Assembly (NCBI RefSeq): GCF_023197165.1
Contig: NZ_JALPRD010000004.1
Location: forward strand, 310,001 to 374,000
DNA length: 64,000 bases
From: Sphingopyxis sp. MSC1_008
Lineage (GTDB): Bacteria; Pseudomonadota; Alphaproteobacteria; Sphingomonadales; Sphingomonadaceae
Direction: 5' to 3'
A program made the position numbers and the translations under genes. Positions 16,026 through 25,376 of the stretch are shown here, piece by piece. The notes beneath the pieces were generated by a model. That model did not search any database, was not told where the DNA came from, and saw only the letters and a list, made by a program, of their open reading frames with translations. Each line of letters opens with the position of its first letter. Within the stretch, counting starts at the first letter, position 1.

Positions 16026-17153
16026 ATGAGTGAAGTGACGACGCCTGAATTGCGCCCTGCGCGCCCCTATTTCTCCTCCGGACCCTGCGCCAAGCCGCCG
16101 GTCTGGTCCCCCGAAAAACTGAACACCGAATCGCTCGGCCGCTCGCATCGTGCGAAGATCGGCAAGACGCGCCTCCAATATTGCATCGACCTGATGCGCG
16201 AGATGCTGCAGCTCCCCGACACGCACCGTATCGGCATCGTTCCGGGCAGCGACACCGGCGCCTTCGAGATGGCGATGTGGACGATGCTCGGCGCCAAACC
16301 CGTCACGACGCTCGCATGGGAGAGCTTCGGTGAGGGTTGGGTCACCGATGCCGCGAAGCAGCTCAAGCTCGATCCCACCGTGATTCGCGCCGATTATGGC
16401 CAGCTTCCCGACCTCGGCCAAGTCAACTGGTCGAACGACGTGCTTTTCACTTGGAATGGCACCACCAGCGGCGTCCGCGTCCCGAACGGCGACTGGATCG
16501 CCGACGACCGTGAGGGGCTGAGCTTCGCCGACGCCACCAGCGCGGTGTTCGCCTACGACCTGCCGTGGGACAAGATCGACGTTGCGACCTTCAGCTGGCA
16601 GAAAGTGCTCGGCGGCGAAGGCGGTCATGGCGTGCTGATCCTCGGGCCGCGCGCGGTCGAACGCCTTGAAAACTATACTCCCGCCTGGCCGCTGCCAAAG
16701 GTGTTCCGCCTCGTCTCGAAGGGCGCGCTCACCGAGGGCGTGTTCAAGGGCGAGACGATCAACACCCCCTCGATGCTCGCGGTCGAAGACGCGATCTTCG
16801 CGCTCGAATGGGCGAAGTCGCTCGGCGGTCTCGATGGCCTGAAAGCGCGCAGCGATGCGAACGCCGCGGCGCTCGACAAGATCGTCGAGGAACGCGAGTG
16901 GCTGAGCCACCTCGCCGCCGATCCCGCCAGCCGCTCGAAGACCTCGGTCTGCCTGTCGGTCACGGGCGCCGACGAGGGCTTCATCAAGAAGTTCGCCGGG
17001 CTGCTCGAAGCCGAAGGCGCGGCCTATGATATCGCGGGCTATCGCGATGCGCCTCCGGGCCTTCGCATCTGGTGCGGCGCGACCGTCGACACCGCCGATA
17101 TCGAGGCGCTCGGCCCGTGGCTCGACTGGGCTTACGCCTCGCTCAACGCTTGA
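16026..17153 (+). CDS. serC: Phosphoserine aminotransferase, alphaproteobacterial type
   Basis: 375 residues. This PLP enzyme converts 3-phosphohydroxypyruvate and glutamate to phosphoserine, the second step of serine synthesis. The length and the N-terminal YFSSGPCAKPP belong to the alphaproteobacterial/methanosarcinal SerC class rather than the E. coli class. The PLP-binding lysine is Lys193 in FSWQKVLGGEGGHG. The start is fixed by AAGGAG 8 bases upstream. serA follows after 81 bases that hold two hairpins, so the two genes of the pathway form one unit in pathway-reverse order. Control is probably translational through the leader. Confidence 0.95.
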   Translation: MSEVTTPELRPARPYFSSGPCAKPPVWSPEKLNTESLGRSHRAKIGKTRLQYCIDLMREMLQLPDTHRIGIVPGSDTGAFEMAMWTMLGAKPVTTLAWESFGEGWVTDAAKQLKLDPTVIRADYGQLPDLGQVNWSNDVLFTWNGTTSGVRVPNGDWIADDREGLSFADATSAVFAYDLPWDKIDVATFSWQKVLGGEGGHGVLILGPRAVERLENYTPAWPLPKVFRLVSKGALTEGVFKGETINTPSMLAVEDAIFALEWAKSLGGLDGLKARSDANAAALDKIVEEREWLSHLAADPASRSKTSVCLSVTGADEGFIKKFAGLLEAEGAAYDIAGYRDAPPGLRIWCGATVDTADIEALGPWLDWAYASLNA

Positions 17154-17160
17154 TTGTGAA

Positions 17161-17220
17161 CCCCGGCGCAAGCCGGGGCCCATTTCCCCATTCCGCTACA
17201 GTTCCCGGCTTTCGCCGGGA
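17161..17220. repeat. Two GC hairpins between serC and serA
   Basis: CCCCGGC-GCAA-GCCGGGG (17161-17178) and TCCCGGC-TTTC-GCCGGGA (17203-17220) are two small perfect hairpins in the 81-base serC-serA gap. The second ends just before the serA ribosome-binding site. They resemble degenerate halves of the longer GAAGGC-core repeats and could stabilise or attenuate the serC part of the message. Confidence 0.7.
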
Positions 17221-17234
17221 TACGGAGATATAAA

Positions 17235-18821
17235 ATGACCGCACCCAAAGTCCTCATCAGCGACAAAATGGACCCCAAAGCCGCCGCGATCTTCAAAGAA
17301 CGCGGCATCGACGTCGACGTCATCACTGGCAAGACCAAGGACGAGCTGATTGCGATGATCGGCGACTATGACGGCCTAGCGATCCGTTCGGCCACCAAGG
17401 TCACCGCCGACGTCCTCGCCGCCGCGACGAACCTGAAGGTCGTCGGCCGCGCCGGGATCGGCGTCGACAATGTCGACATTCCCGAAGCGTCGAAAAAGGG
17501 CGTCATCGTGATGAACACGCCCTTCGGCAACAGCATCACCACCGCCGAACATGCGGTAGCGATGATGTTCGCACTCGCACGCCAGATTCCCGAGGCGAAC
17601 GCCGGGACGCAGGCGGGCAAATGGCCGAAGAATGATTTCATGGGCGTCGAGCTCACTTCGAAGACACTTGGCCTGATCGGCTGCGGTAATATCGGCAGCA
17701 TCGTTGCCGAACGCGCGCTGGGCCTCCGCATGAAGGTCGTCGCTTTCGATCCCTTCCTGACCCCCGAGCGCGCGATCGAGCTCGGCGTCGAAAAGGCCGA
17801 TCTCGACACCTTGCTCGCCAAGGCCGATTTCATCACGCTGCACACGCCGCTGACCGACCAGACGCGCAACATCCTGTCGGCCGAAAATATCGCCAAGGCG
17901 AAGAAAGGTGTGCGGATCATCAACTGCGCGCGCGGCGGGCTGATCGACGAAGCCGCGCTCAAGGACGCGCTCGAAAGCGGTCAGGTTGCGGGCGCGGCGC
18001 TCGATGTGTTTGCGCAGGAACCGCCGGCGGCCGACCATCCGCTGTTCGGCGCGCCGAACTTCATCTGCACGCCGCACCTCGGTGCGTCGACCGACGAAGC
18101 GCAGGTCAATGTCGCTATTCAAGTGGCCGAGCAGCTGTCGGATTACCTCCTCACCGGCGGCATCACCAACGCGCTCAACGTGCCGAGCCTCTCGGCCGAG
18201 GAAGCGCCGAAGCTGCGCCCCTATATGAGTCTCGCCGAAAAGCTCGGCAGCCTCGTCGGTCAGCTCGCGCACGACAATCTCACGACGATCTCGGTCGAAG
18301 TCGAGGGTGCGGCGGCTGAACTCAACCTCAAGCCTATCACCGCCGCGGTGCTCACCGGCCTGATGCGCCGCTATTCGGACAGCGTGAACATGGTCAATGC
18401 GCCGCATCTCGCGCGCGAGCGCGGGCTCGACGTCCGCGAAGTGCGTCACGACCGCGACGGCGATTACCACACGCTCGTCCGCGTCACCGTCGCGACGAGC
18501 GACGGCGACCGCTCGGTCGCAGGCACCTTGTTCAGCAACGGCGATCCGCGCCTCGTCGAGATGTTCGGGATCAAGGTCGAGGCCGATCTCGACGGCCATA
18601 TGCTCTACATCGTCAACGAGGATGCCCCGGGCTTTATCGGCCGCATCGGCACCGCACTCGGCGAAGCCGGGCTCAACATCGGCACCTTCCACCTCGGCCG
18701 CCGCGCCGCGGGCGGCGAAGCCGTGCTGCTGCTCAGCCTCGACTCGCCGATGCCCGAGCCGTTGCTGTGGCAGCTGTGTCAGCTTCCCGGCGTAAAGACG
18801 GTGAAGGGTCTGAAGTTCTAA
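17235..18821 (+). CDS. serA: D-3-phosphoglycerate dehydrogenase
   Basis: 528 residues, the long form of SerA. It oxidises 3-phosphoglycerate with NAD, the first step of serine synthesis. The order is substrate domain, NAD-binding domain (GLIGCGNIGSIVAERALG near 140-160), INCARGGLIDEAAL, the catalytic-His motif CTPHLGASTDEA, then the intervening (ASB) domain (from about 315) and a C-terminal ACT domain (about 455-528, LYIVNEDAPGFIGRIG). The ACT domain usually binds serine for feedback control. ATG 17235 has ACGGAG upstream. Confidence 0.96.
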   Translation: MTAPKVLISDKMDPKAAAIFKERGIDVDVITGKTKDELIAMIGDYDGLAIRSATKVTADVLAAATNLKVVGRAGIGVDNVDIPEASKKGVIVMNTPFGNSITTAEHAVAMMFALARQIPEANAGTQAGKWPKNDFMGVELTSKTLGLIGCGNIGSIVAERALGLRMKVVAFDPFLTPERAIELGVEKADLDTLLAKADFITLHTPLTDQTRNILSAENIAKAKKGVRIINCARGGLIDEAALKDALESGQVAGAALDVFAQEPPAADHPLFGAPNFICTPHLGASTDEAQVNVAIQVAEQLSDYLLTGGITNALNVPSLSAEEAPKLRPYMSLAEKLGSLVGQLAHDNLTTISVEVEGAAAELNLKPITAAVLTGLMRRYSDSVNMVNAPHLARERGLDVREVRHDRDGDYHTLVRVTVATSDGDRSVAGTLFSNGDPRLVEMFGIKVEADLDGHMLYIVNEDAPGFIGRIGTALGEAGLNIGTFHLGRRAAGGEAVLLLSLDSPMPEPLLWQLCQLPGVKTVKGLKF

Positions 18822-18838
18822 ACCCACCTTTCAATCCC

Positions 18839-18917
18839 CGTTCGTGTCGAGCGAAGTCGAGACACCCATCGTTGGTGCATGCCCTCACGGCATCTCGACT
18901 TCGCCCGATGCGAACGG
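18839..18917. repeat. Imperfect inverted repeat, GTGTCGAGCGAAGTCGAG family
   Basis: The left arm begins CGTTCGTGTCGAGCGAAG and the right arm contains GCATCTCGACTTCGCCCGAT and ends CGAACGG, so the two arms pair with several mismatches over about 79 bases. It follows serA by 17 bases and precedes hisZ, and probably ends the serCA transcript. Repeats with this core are common between sphingomonad genes (recalled knowledge). Confidence 0.7.
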
Positions 18918-18962
18918 AATTCGGGATTGTTGACTCTCTTCGACCATCCTAAGGCCGCACGC

Positions 18963-20075
18963 ATGACCAAGGCCCCTGCCCTGCTGCCCGAAGGGCTGCG
19001 CGATCGCCTCCCCCGACAGGCGGAGGCCGCGTCGCGCGTCACCCGCGCGCTCGTCGATGCGATGCGCGCGCACGGCTATGGCCGCGTCGCCCCGCCGCTC
19101 GCCGAATTCCGCGAGACGCTGGGCGGCGAGGACGAGCGTTCGACCCGCGACCTGCTCCGCTTCACCGATCCCGTGTCGCAGCGCACGCTCGCGCTGCGCC
19201 CCGACATCACGCGGCAGGTCGGGCGCATTGCGACCTCGCTGCTCGCCAAGGCCCCGCGCCCGCTGCGGCTCTGCTACGCCGGGCAGGTCGTCAAACTGCG
19301 CGCCAGCCAGCTCCGCCCCGCGCGCGAGATGCTGCAAGTCGGCGCCGAGCTGATCGGCAGCGATAGCGTCGCCGCGGCGCGCGAGATCGTGACTGTCGCA
19401 ATCGACGCGCTCGAAGCCGCGGGAATCGGCCCCGTCACGATCGACTTCACCCTTCCCGACGTCGTCGACCTGCTCGCTAACGGACCGCTGCCCGTCGAAG
19501 CCGACATCCAGCAACTCCGCGACGAACTCGACGCCAAGGATGCCGGCGCGCTGACACGGCTCGGCGCCGAAGCCTATCTGCCCTTACTGCGCGCGACCGG
19601 ACCCTTCGATCAGGCGGTTGCCGATCTCCGCGCGTTCGACACGACCGGCGTCCTCTCCGCGCGCATCGACGCGCTCGAGGCGATCGCCGCGCCGATCCGC
19701 GACCGCGTGACGCTGACGCTCGATCCGACCGAGCGCCACGGCTTCGCCTATCAAAGCTGGTTCGGTTTCCAGATCTTCGTGCCCGGACAAGGCGATGCGG
19801 TCGGCCGCGGCGGCGGTTATTCGATCCCGGTCGGCGAGCAGGAAGAATCGGCCGTCGGCTTCTCGCTCTATCCCGATCCGCTGATCGACGCGGGCCTCGG
19901 CGCCGAGGATGATGCTGACCGCCGCATCTTCCTGCCGCTCGGCCATGATCCTGCACTGGCAGCGAGCCTGCGTGCTGACGATTGGCAGACGGTCGCGGCG
20001 CTATCCGAAGCCGACGACGCGCGTTCGCTCGGTTGCGGGTTCATCCTCGGCCCCGACGGGCCGGTCGAAACCTAA
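18963..20075 (+). CDS. hisZ: ATP phosphoribosyltransferase regulatory subunit
   Basis: 370 residues. It is a paralogue of the catalytic core of histidyl-tRNA synthetase without the anticodon domain, so it is HisZ rather than HisS. Class II synthetase-like motifs are visible (LALRPDITRQVGRIA; GFQIFVPGQGDAVGRGGGYS). HisZ binds the short form of HisG and makes the first enzyme of histidine synthesis active and feedback-sensitive. No hisG is in the window, so its partner must be elsewhere. I used ATG 18963; the upstream in-frame sequence falls in the intergenic repeat. Its stop overlaps the next, convergent gene by 4 bases. Confidence 0.9.
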   Translation: MTKAPALLPEGLRDRLPRQAEAASRVTRALVDAMRAHGYGRVAPPLAEFRETLGGEDERSTRDLLRFTDPVSQRTLALRPDITRQVGRIATSLLAKAPRPLRLCYAGQVVKLRASQLRPAREMLQVGAELIGSDSVAAAREIVTVAIDALEAAGIGPVTIDFTLPDVVDLLANGPLPVEADIQQLRDELDAKDAGALTRLGAEAYLPLLRATGPFDQAVADLRAFDTTGVLSARIDALEAIAAPIRDRVTLTLDPTERHGFAYQSWFGFQIFVPGQGDAVGRGGGYSIPVGEQEESAVGFSLYPDPLIDAGLGAEDDADRRIFLPLGHDPALAASLRADDWQTVAALSEADDARSLGCGFILGPDGPVET

Positions 20076-20449
20076 AAGTCCGAAATTCCGAAGCGCGGGA
20101 TGCCCTGGTTGATCCCGGGCGGATCAAGAACCGTCACATCGAGTTCGACCGGCTCGCCGATCCAGTGCGCCAGCGTCGTATGATCGGCGAGATCGTCGTC
20201 GGTCAGCGGATGAACCAGCGCGCGCAGCCCCGTCGCCTCGATCGTGGCGACGACCGCCGGAACCGCTGCGCCCAGAAAATGCACCTCATATTGCGCGATC
20301 GGGTGCGGCCCCGCGGCGCCGTCGGTCATGTCGCCAACGAATAGGATAGCCGAGTCGCGGCTGAACCCATCGCGCAGTTCGGTCGCAGCGGCGCGCTCGG
20401 CATCGTCGAAATAGATATGGGCATGATAGGGGGCATCGGGTTCAATCAT
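20072..20449 (-). CDS. DOPA 4,5-dioxygenase family protein
   Basis: 125 residues. The N-terminus YHAHIYFDDAERAAA and the mid-protein GPHPIAQYEVHF and LVHPLTDDDLADHT place it in the DOPA-dioxygenase-like family, a ferredoxin-like fold with conserved histidines suited to metal binding. Bacterial members are mostly uncharacterised, so an extradiol dioxygenase activity is only a possibility. I chose ATG 20449, because AGAAGGA is about 7 bases upstream; ATG 20458 would sit directly against that site. It lies between hisZ (convergent) and purA (divergent). Confidence 0.75.
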   Translation of the reverse strand: MIEPDAPYHAHIYFDDAERAAATELRDGFSRDSAILFVGDMTDGAAGPHPIAQYEVHFLGAAVPAVVATIEATGLRALVHPLTDDDLADHTTLAHWIGEPVELDVTVLDPPGINQGIPRFGISDF

Positions 20450-20593
20450 CGCGATCATCCTTCTTTTCGCCTCGCTACCCCGCCATAAAGAAGGGCGCAA
20501 CCTGCCACCGCCCTTGCCTCTGCGGCCAAATCCGCTAAGGCCGCGCCGGGCCGACGCTGGTCGTTTTGGGGCCCAGTTCAGCAGGACAGCATC

Positions 20594-21883
20594 ATGGCAA
20601 ATGTTACCGTCATCGGGTCGCAATGGGGCGACGAGGGCAAGGGCAAGATCGTCGACTGGCTCGCCAGCCGCGCCGACGCCGTGGTCCGCTTCCAGGGCGG
20701 TCATAACGCCGGGCATACGCTCGTCGTCGGCGAGCAGGTCTACAAGCTGTCGCTGCTTCCCTCGGGCATAGTCACCGGCACGCTGTCGATCATCGGCAAT
20801 GGCGTCGTGCTCGACCCGTGGGCGCTGCGCGACGAGATCACCAAGCTGCGCGGCCAGGGCGTCGCGATCAATCCCGAGAATTTCGCGATCGCCGACAATT
20901 GCGCGCTGATCCTGCCGTTCCACCGCGATCTCGACGCGCTGCGAGAAACCGCCGCGGGCGCGGGCAAGATCGGCACCACCGGCCGCGGCATCGGCCCCGC
21001 CTATGAGGACAAGGTCGGCCGCCGCGCGATCCGCGTCTGCGACCTCGCGCACCTCGACAAGCTCGACCCGCAGATCGACCGCCTGACCGCGCATCACGAC
21101 GCGCTGCGCGCCGGCTTCGGCGAGCCGCCGATCGATCGCGACCGCCTCAAGGCCGACCTCGCCGAAATCGCCGACTATGTGCTCGAATATGCGCAGCCGG
21201 TGTGGAAGCGCCTGAAGAAGGTTCGCAAAGCCGGCGCGCGCATCCTGTTCGAGGGCGCGCAAGGCGTGTTGCTCGACGTCGATCACGGCACCTATCCCTT
21301 TGTCACCAGCTCGAACACCGTCAGCGGCACCGCCGCGAGCGGTTCGGGCCTCGGCCCCGGCGCGGTCGGCTTCGTGCTCGGCATCGCCAAGGCCTACACG
21401 ACGCGCGTCGGCAGCGGCCCTTTCCCGACCGAGCTTGAGGACGAGATCGGCCAGCGGCTCGGCGAGCGCGGGCATGAATTCGGCACCGTCACCGGACGCA
21501 AGCGCCGCTGCGGCTGGTTCGACGCGGTGCTCGTTCGCCAGAGCTGCGCGGTATCGGGCGTCACCGGGATCGCGCTGACCAAGCTCGACGTGCTCGACGG
21601 CTTCGACACGATCCGCATCTGCACCGGCTATCGGCTGCGCGGCAAGATCCTCGACTATTTCCCCGCGCATTCGGCCGACCAAGCCGAGGTCGAGCCGATT
21701 TACGAGGAAATGGACGGCTGGCATGAATCGACCGCGGGCGCGCGCAGCTATGCCGACCTGCCCGCGCAGGCGATCAAATATATCCAGCGCGTGCAGGAAC
21801 TGATCGAAACCCCGATCGCGCTCGTGTCGACCAGCCCCGAGCGCGAGGACACGATCCTGATCCGCGACCCGTTCAGCGATTGA
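20594..21883 (+). CDS. purA: Adenylosuccinate synthetase
   Basis: 429 residues. It makes adenylosuccinate from IMP, aspartate and GTP, the committed step to AMP. The N-terminal GTP-binding loop is [11 protein letters not shown] with the catalytic Asp, followed by GGHNAGHT with the catalytic His. Other family blocks are [14 protein letters not shown] (IMP binding), GSGPFPTEL and [11 protein letters not shown] (aspartate loop), and a C-terminal TSPERED GTP-site motif. AGCAGGA precedes the ATG. hisZ-purA adjacency is common in sphingomonads (recalled). Confidence 0.97.
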   Translation: MANVTVIGSQWGDEGKGKIVDWLASRADAVVRFQGGHNAGHTLVVGEQVYKLSLLPSGIVTGTLSIIGNGVVLDPWALRDEITKLRGQGVAINPENFAIADNCALILPFHRDLDALRETAAGAGKIGTTGRGIGPAYEDKVGRRAIRVCDLAHLDKLDPQIDRLTAHHDALRAGFGEPPIDRDRLKADLAEIADYVLEYAQPVWKRLKKVRKAGARILFEGAQGVLLDVDHGTYPFVTSSNTVSGTAASGSGLGPGAVGFVLGIAKAYTTRVGSGPFPTELEDEIGQRLGERGHEFGTVTGRKRRCGWFDAVLVRQSCAVSGVTGIALTKLDVLDGFDTIRICTGYRLRGKILDYFPAHSADQAEVEPIYEEMDGWHESTAGARSYADLPAQAIKYIQRVQELIETPIALVSTSPEREDTILIRDPFSD

Positions 21884-22766
21884 CGCCGGCGGCGGCCACG
21901 TCGCGGATCGCCGCGACAAAGCCCGCCGGGTCATCCTCCTGAATGAAATGACCGCCCTTTAGCGTGCGGTGCTTGACGCGCTCCGTTCCCGGAACGCGGC
22001 TGGTGAACAGCGCGTCACCGCCGCGCGTGATCGGGTCGCCATCGGAAAAACAGCAGAGGAACGGCTTGTCGAACGCTTCGAGCGCCATCCACGCGCGTTT
22101 CTGGTCGGGCACCGCGACATTATCGCCGAGCGGCACAAACGAGGGATAGACGCGCGCCGCGACCTTCGACGCGCGGGTCGGAAAGGGTGCGTCATAGGCA
22201 GCGATCTCGGCGGCGCTCAATTCGCGCTTCGCTCCCGCCTTGACGATCTTGCCGATCGGGAAGACCGGGCTGTAACGCGAAAAGGCACGCCAGATCGCAA
22301 AGGCGCGCGGCGCGGGCTGACCCTCGGGAAGGCCGCCGTTCGAGAGGGCGACCCCGGCAAAGCGTTCGGGCATCTCGGCGACGAGACGCAGGCCGATCAG
22401 CGAACCCCAGTCCTGACAGGCGAGGACGATGTTTTGGAGGTCGAGCGCCTCGATCCATTGCCGCATCCACGCGACCTGCGCGGCATAGCTATAAGCGCCG
22501 CGGCCCAGCGGCTTGTCCGAGCGACCGAAACCGATGAGGTCGGGCGCGACGACGCGGAAACCCGACGCGGTCGCGGGACCGATCATATGGCGATAGAGAT
22601 AGCACCAGGTCGGCTCGCCATGCAGCATCAGCACCGGCTGCGCGTCGGCCGCGCCTTCGTCGACATAATGGACGCGAAGGCCGCCCGCGATCTCGAGATA
22701 TTTCGGCGCGTAGGGCCAATCGGGCAGCCCCTCGAAGCGCGCGTCGGGCGTATGATAAATGGTCAT
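21873..22766 (-). CDS. Haloalkane dehalogenase-like alpha/beta hydrolase
   Basis: 297 residues, size and motifs of subfamily I haloalkane dehalogenases (DhlA type). The oxyanion/halide motif HGEPTW supplies Glu51 and Trp54. The nucleophile elbow is CQDWGS with Asp119 and halide-binding Trp120. The proposed acid is Asp244 (SDGDPI) and the base His273 (KGGHFIQED). An Asp nucleophile followed by Trp, rather than GxSxG, argues for C-halogen (or epoxide) hydrolysis instead of an esterase. The natural substrate is unknown. ATG 22766 has GGGGGAT upstream. Its 3' end overlaps purA by 11 bases, convergently. Confidence 0.82.
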   Translation of the reverse strand: MTIYHTPDARFEGLPDWPYAPKYLEIAGGLRVHYVDEGAADAQPVLMLHGEPTWCYLYRHMIGPATASGFRVVAPDLIGFGRSDKPLGRGAYSYAAQVAWMRQWIEALDLQNIVLACQDWGSLIGLRLVAEMPERFAGVALSNGGLPEGQPAPRAFAIWRAFSRYSPVFPIGKIVKAGAKRELSAAEIAAYDAPFPTRASKVAARVYPSFVPLGDNVAVPDQKRAWMALEAFDKPFLCCFSDGDPITRGGDALFTSRVPGTERVKHRTLKGGHFIQEDDPAGFVAAIRDVAAAGVNR

Positions 22767-22854
22767 GTTGTCGATCCCCCCAATGCTCACTTTAGCCCGC
22801 GGCGCCGCACTGGCAACCTCTTGCCGGGCCGCGCCAAAGGCGTAGGGTCGCACG

Positions 22855-23355
22855 ATGCGCCGCGCCTCGTCCCTCGCCTGCCTGCTTCTCGCCGCGTGCG
22901 GTGCCGCGAGTTCGCAACCGTCGCTGCCCGCAGGCACAAAGGCCGACAGGCTGCTTGTCGACAAAAGCGAGCGCGTGCTGATCGCCTATGCCGGAAACCG
23001 CGAGATCGTCCGCTATACGAACATCCGTTTCGGCGACGCGCCGACGGGGCACAAGCAGTTCGAGGGCGACGAGCGCACACCCGAGGGGCGCTACACGATC
23101 AACGGCCGCAATCCGAAGAGCGCCTATCATCTGTCGCTGCGCATATCCTATCCGAACGCCGCCGACAGCGCCTTTGCGACGGCGAAGGGTCGCTCGCCCG
23201 GCGGCGACATCTTCATCCACGGCCAGCCCAATGCCTGGCCGGGCCCGCCGATCGCGCGCGACTGGACCGACGGCTGTATCGCGCTGTCGAATGCCGAGAT
23301 AAAGCAGCTGTGGGATATCGTGCCCGACGGCATCCCGATCACCATCAGGCCCTAG
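22855..23355 (+). CDS. L,D-transpeptidase (YkuD) lipoprotein
   Basis: 166 residues. The signal peptide ends in the lipobox LLLAAC (Cys15). The YkuD catalytic domain shows RTPEGRYTING, then FIHG (His122-Gly123) and, 18 residues later, TDGCIALSN with nucleophile Cys141. This matches the HG-to-GC catalytic signature of L,D-transpeptidases that crosslink peptidoglycan or attach proteins to it. The expected location is the periplasmic face of a membrane. It is divergent from the dehalogenase-like gene and 9 bases ahead of the flavin reductase gene. Confidence 0.88.
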   Translation: MRRASSLACLLLAACGAASSQPSLPAGTKADRLLVDKSERVLIAYAGNREIVRYTNIRFGDAPTGHKQFEGDERTPEGRYTINGRNPKSAYHLSLRISYPNAADSAFATAKGRSPGGDIFIHGQPNAWPGPPIARDWTDGCIALSNAEIKQLWDIVPDGIPITIRP

Positions 23356-23364
23356 GAACCCACC

Positions 23365-23955
23365 ATGTCCCGCCACATCCTCGTCTTCTATGGCAGCTAT
23401 CGCCGCGACCGGCAGGGCATCAAGCTCGCGCAGTGGATCGTCGAAGCGATCGTGGCGCGCGGCGACAGCGCCGAACTGATCGATGCCAAGACGGTCGACC
23501 TCCCGATGCTCGACCGGATGTACAAGGAATATCCCAAAGGCGAGGCGCCCGCGGCGATGGAGGAGCTCGCGGAGAAGATCCGCGCCGCCGACGGCTTCCT
23601 GTTCGTCACTGGCGAATATAATTGGGGGCCGCAGCCGGGGCTCAAGAACCTGACCGACCATTATCTCGAGGAATGGTTCTGGCGGCCGGCGGCAATCGCC
23701 TGTTACTCGGCCGGATCCTTCGCCGGCGTGCGCGCGATGATGGGGTGGCGCGACATTTTGGGCGAGATGGGGATGGCGGTGATCTCGTCGATCCTGCCCG
23801 TCGCGCGGATCGGCAAGACGTTTGACGGCGAGGGCCAACCCACGGGCGACGAAGGCAAGCAGCTTGAACGGCTGTTTCCGCGCTTTGCCGACGACCTCAA
23901 TTGGTGGATCGACGCCGCGAAGGCGCAGCGCGCGAAGGTCGATCCGCCCTATTAA
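23365..23955 (+). CDS. NADPH-dependent FMN reductase family protein
   Basis: 196 residues, flavodoxin-like. The phosphate-binding loop is ILVFYGSYRRDRQG and the family motif GFLFVTGEYNWGPQPGLKN holds the flavin ring (consensus PEYN-like, here GEYNWG). Members reduce FMN, azo compounds, quinones or chromate with NAD(P)H. The precise acceptor is unknown. It probably shares a transcript with the L,D-transpeptidase gene 9 bases upstream. It ends in a 4-base convergent overlap with the MFS gene. Confidence 0.85.
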   Translation: MSRHILVFYGSYRRDRQGIKLAQWIVEAIVARGDSAELIDAKTVDLPMLDRMYKEYPKGEAPAAMEELAEKIRAADGFLFVTGEYNWGPQPGLKNLTDHYLEEWFWRPAAIACYSAGSFAGVRAMMGWRDILGEMGMAVISSILPVARIGKTFDGEGQPTGDEGKQLERLFPRFADDLNWWIDAAKAQRAKVDPPY

Positions 23956-25265
23956 CCCGATTTGAGTTCGGCGTTGAGACGCAGGCTGGCGCGCCAGAAG
24001 AAGAAGGCGGGGATAAGGCCGAGCCACGCAGCGCCGTAGAGCACCCAGCGCACGCTTTCCTGCCCCGCCAGCGGTTGCAGCGCGTCGGACAGCACGCCGA
24101 ACAGGAACGGCCCGAAGCCCAGCCCGATCAGATTCTGCCCGAACAGCATGATCGACGCCGCGACGGCGCGCGCCTGCGGACGCACCAGCCCCTGTACGCA
24201 TGCATAGGCCGGCCCGTAATAGGCCGAGTTGAGGATCGTCGGGATGATGAGCAGCGCGACGGCGACGCGCCAATCCTCCATGAAATAGCCGAGGAACAGG
24301 ATCGGCGCGGCCAGCGCCATGCCATAGGCGGGGAAGGTCAGGATGTGGCGCTTGTCGCGCGCACCAAACTTGTCGGCCATCTTGCCGCCGAGCCAGGTTC
24401 CGAAGACGCCGGCGAGCCCCAGCACGACCGCCATCGACAGTCCCGCCTCGGTCGTCGACAGCCCATGGCTGCGGATGAAGAAGCTGATCGTCCACAGCGC
24501 CTTGCCATAACCGAGGAACGCCACGACCGATGATGCAATCAATATGTAGATGAACGCGCGCGACGCGAAGATTTCGCGCATCGCCTCGCCCGTCGAGAGC
24601 CGGGTCACTGCAGCGGCGGTCGCGGCGGCTTCGGCGGTGCGGCTGTGTCGCGGCTCGCGCATCACGAACAGCACGACGAGCGCGAGGAGCAGGCCCGGCG
24701 CGCCGACGAGCATCAGCGCGATGCGCCAACCGTATAGATCGTTGATGATGCCACCGATGATCAGCCCGAGGAGCGATCCGATTGGCACGCCAAGCCCGTA
24801 GAAGGCGATCGCCGACGAGCGTTTTTCGGGGGCGACGCTGTCCGAAATCAGCGAGTGCGCCGCGGGGGTGCACCCCGCCTCGCCCACACCCACGCCGATG
24901 CGCGCGAAGAGCAGTTGCACGAAATTCTGCGCCAGCCCGCATACCGCGGTCATCGCCGACCAGACCGCCAGCGCGAGCGCGATCAGGCGGACGCGGTTCG
25001 TGCCGTCCTTGTCGGCATAGCGCGCGATCGGGATGCCGAGCAGCGCGTAGAATACCGCAAAGGCGGGGCCAGCGAGTAGCCCAAGCTGCGTGTCGGACAA
25101 GCCGAGGTCGGCCTTGATCGGTTCCGCAAGGATATTGACGATCTGCCGGTCGAGGAAGTTGAAGATATAGACGATCAGCAGGATCCACAGCATCGTCCGC
25201 GTCTCTGCGGAAACGCCGGTGGCCGGTGAGGCGATGCCCTGCGACGAGGCAGCTTTATCGGTCAT
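23952..25265 (-). CDS. MFS transporter, spinster-like
   Basis: 437 residues with 12 membrane segments. The N-terminal NFLDRQIVNILAEPIKADLG, the loop YADKDGTNRVRLI and the strongly conserved GEAGCTPAAHSLISD are typical of the spinster-like MFS group that is very common in sphingomonads. The substrate cannot be predicted; plant or eukaryotic relatives move lysolipids or sphingosine derivatives, but that should not be transferred here. It is divergent from the amidase gene, 111 bases away, so the two may serve the same compound. Confidence 0.85.
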   Translation of the reverse strand: MTDKAASSQGIASPATGVSAETRTMLWILLIVYIFNFLDRQIVNILAEPIKADLGLSDTQLGLLAGPAFAVFYALLGIPIARYADKDGTNRVRLIALALAVWSAMTAVCGLAQNFVQLLFARIGVGVGEAGCTPAAHSLISDSVAPEKRSSAIAFYGLGVPIGSLLGLIIGGIINDLYGWRIALMLVGAPGLLLALVVLFVMREPRHSRTAEAAATAAAVTRLSTGEAMREIFASRAFIYILIASSVVAFLGYGKALWTISFFIRSHGLSTTEAGLSMAVVLGLAGVFGTWLGGKMADKFGARDKRHILTFPAYGMALAAPILFLGYFMEDWRVAVALLIIPTILNSAYYGPAYACVQGLVRPQARAVAASIMLFGQNLIGLGFGPFLFGVLSDALQPLAGQESVRWVLYGAAWLGLIPAFFFWRASLRLNAELKSG

Positions 25266-25376
25266 TATGATCTCCCGTCACCAAGGGAGCAGACCGGAGG
25301 GAGTGGTGTCAACGTCCTTGCGGCGCCCCGAAATTCGCCGCTTGCAATTGCCGCTACGGCTGGCAGCGTGCAGCCC

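Noticed and set aside
22792..25188. A 798-codon open frame crossing the L,D-transpeptidase, flavin reductase and MFS genes
   Set aside because: It spans three well-supported genes in other frames and is low-complexity and Arg-rich; a shadow of composition.
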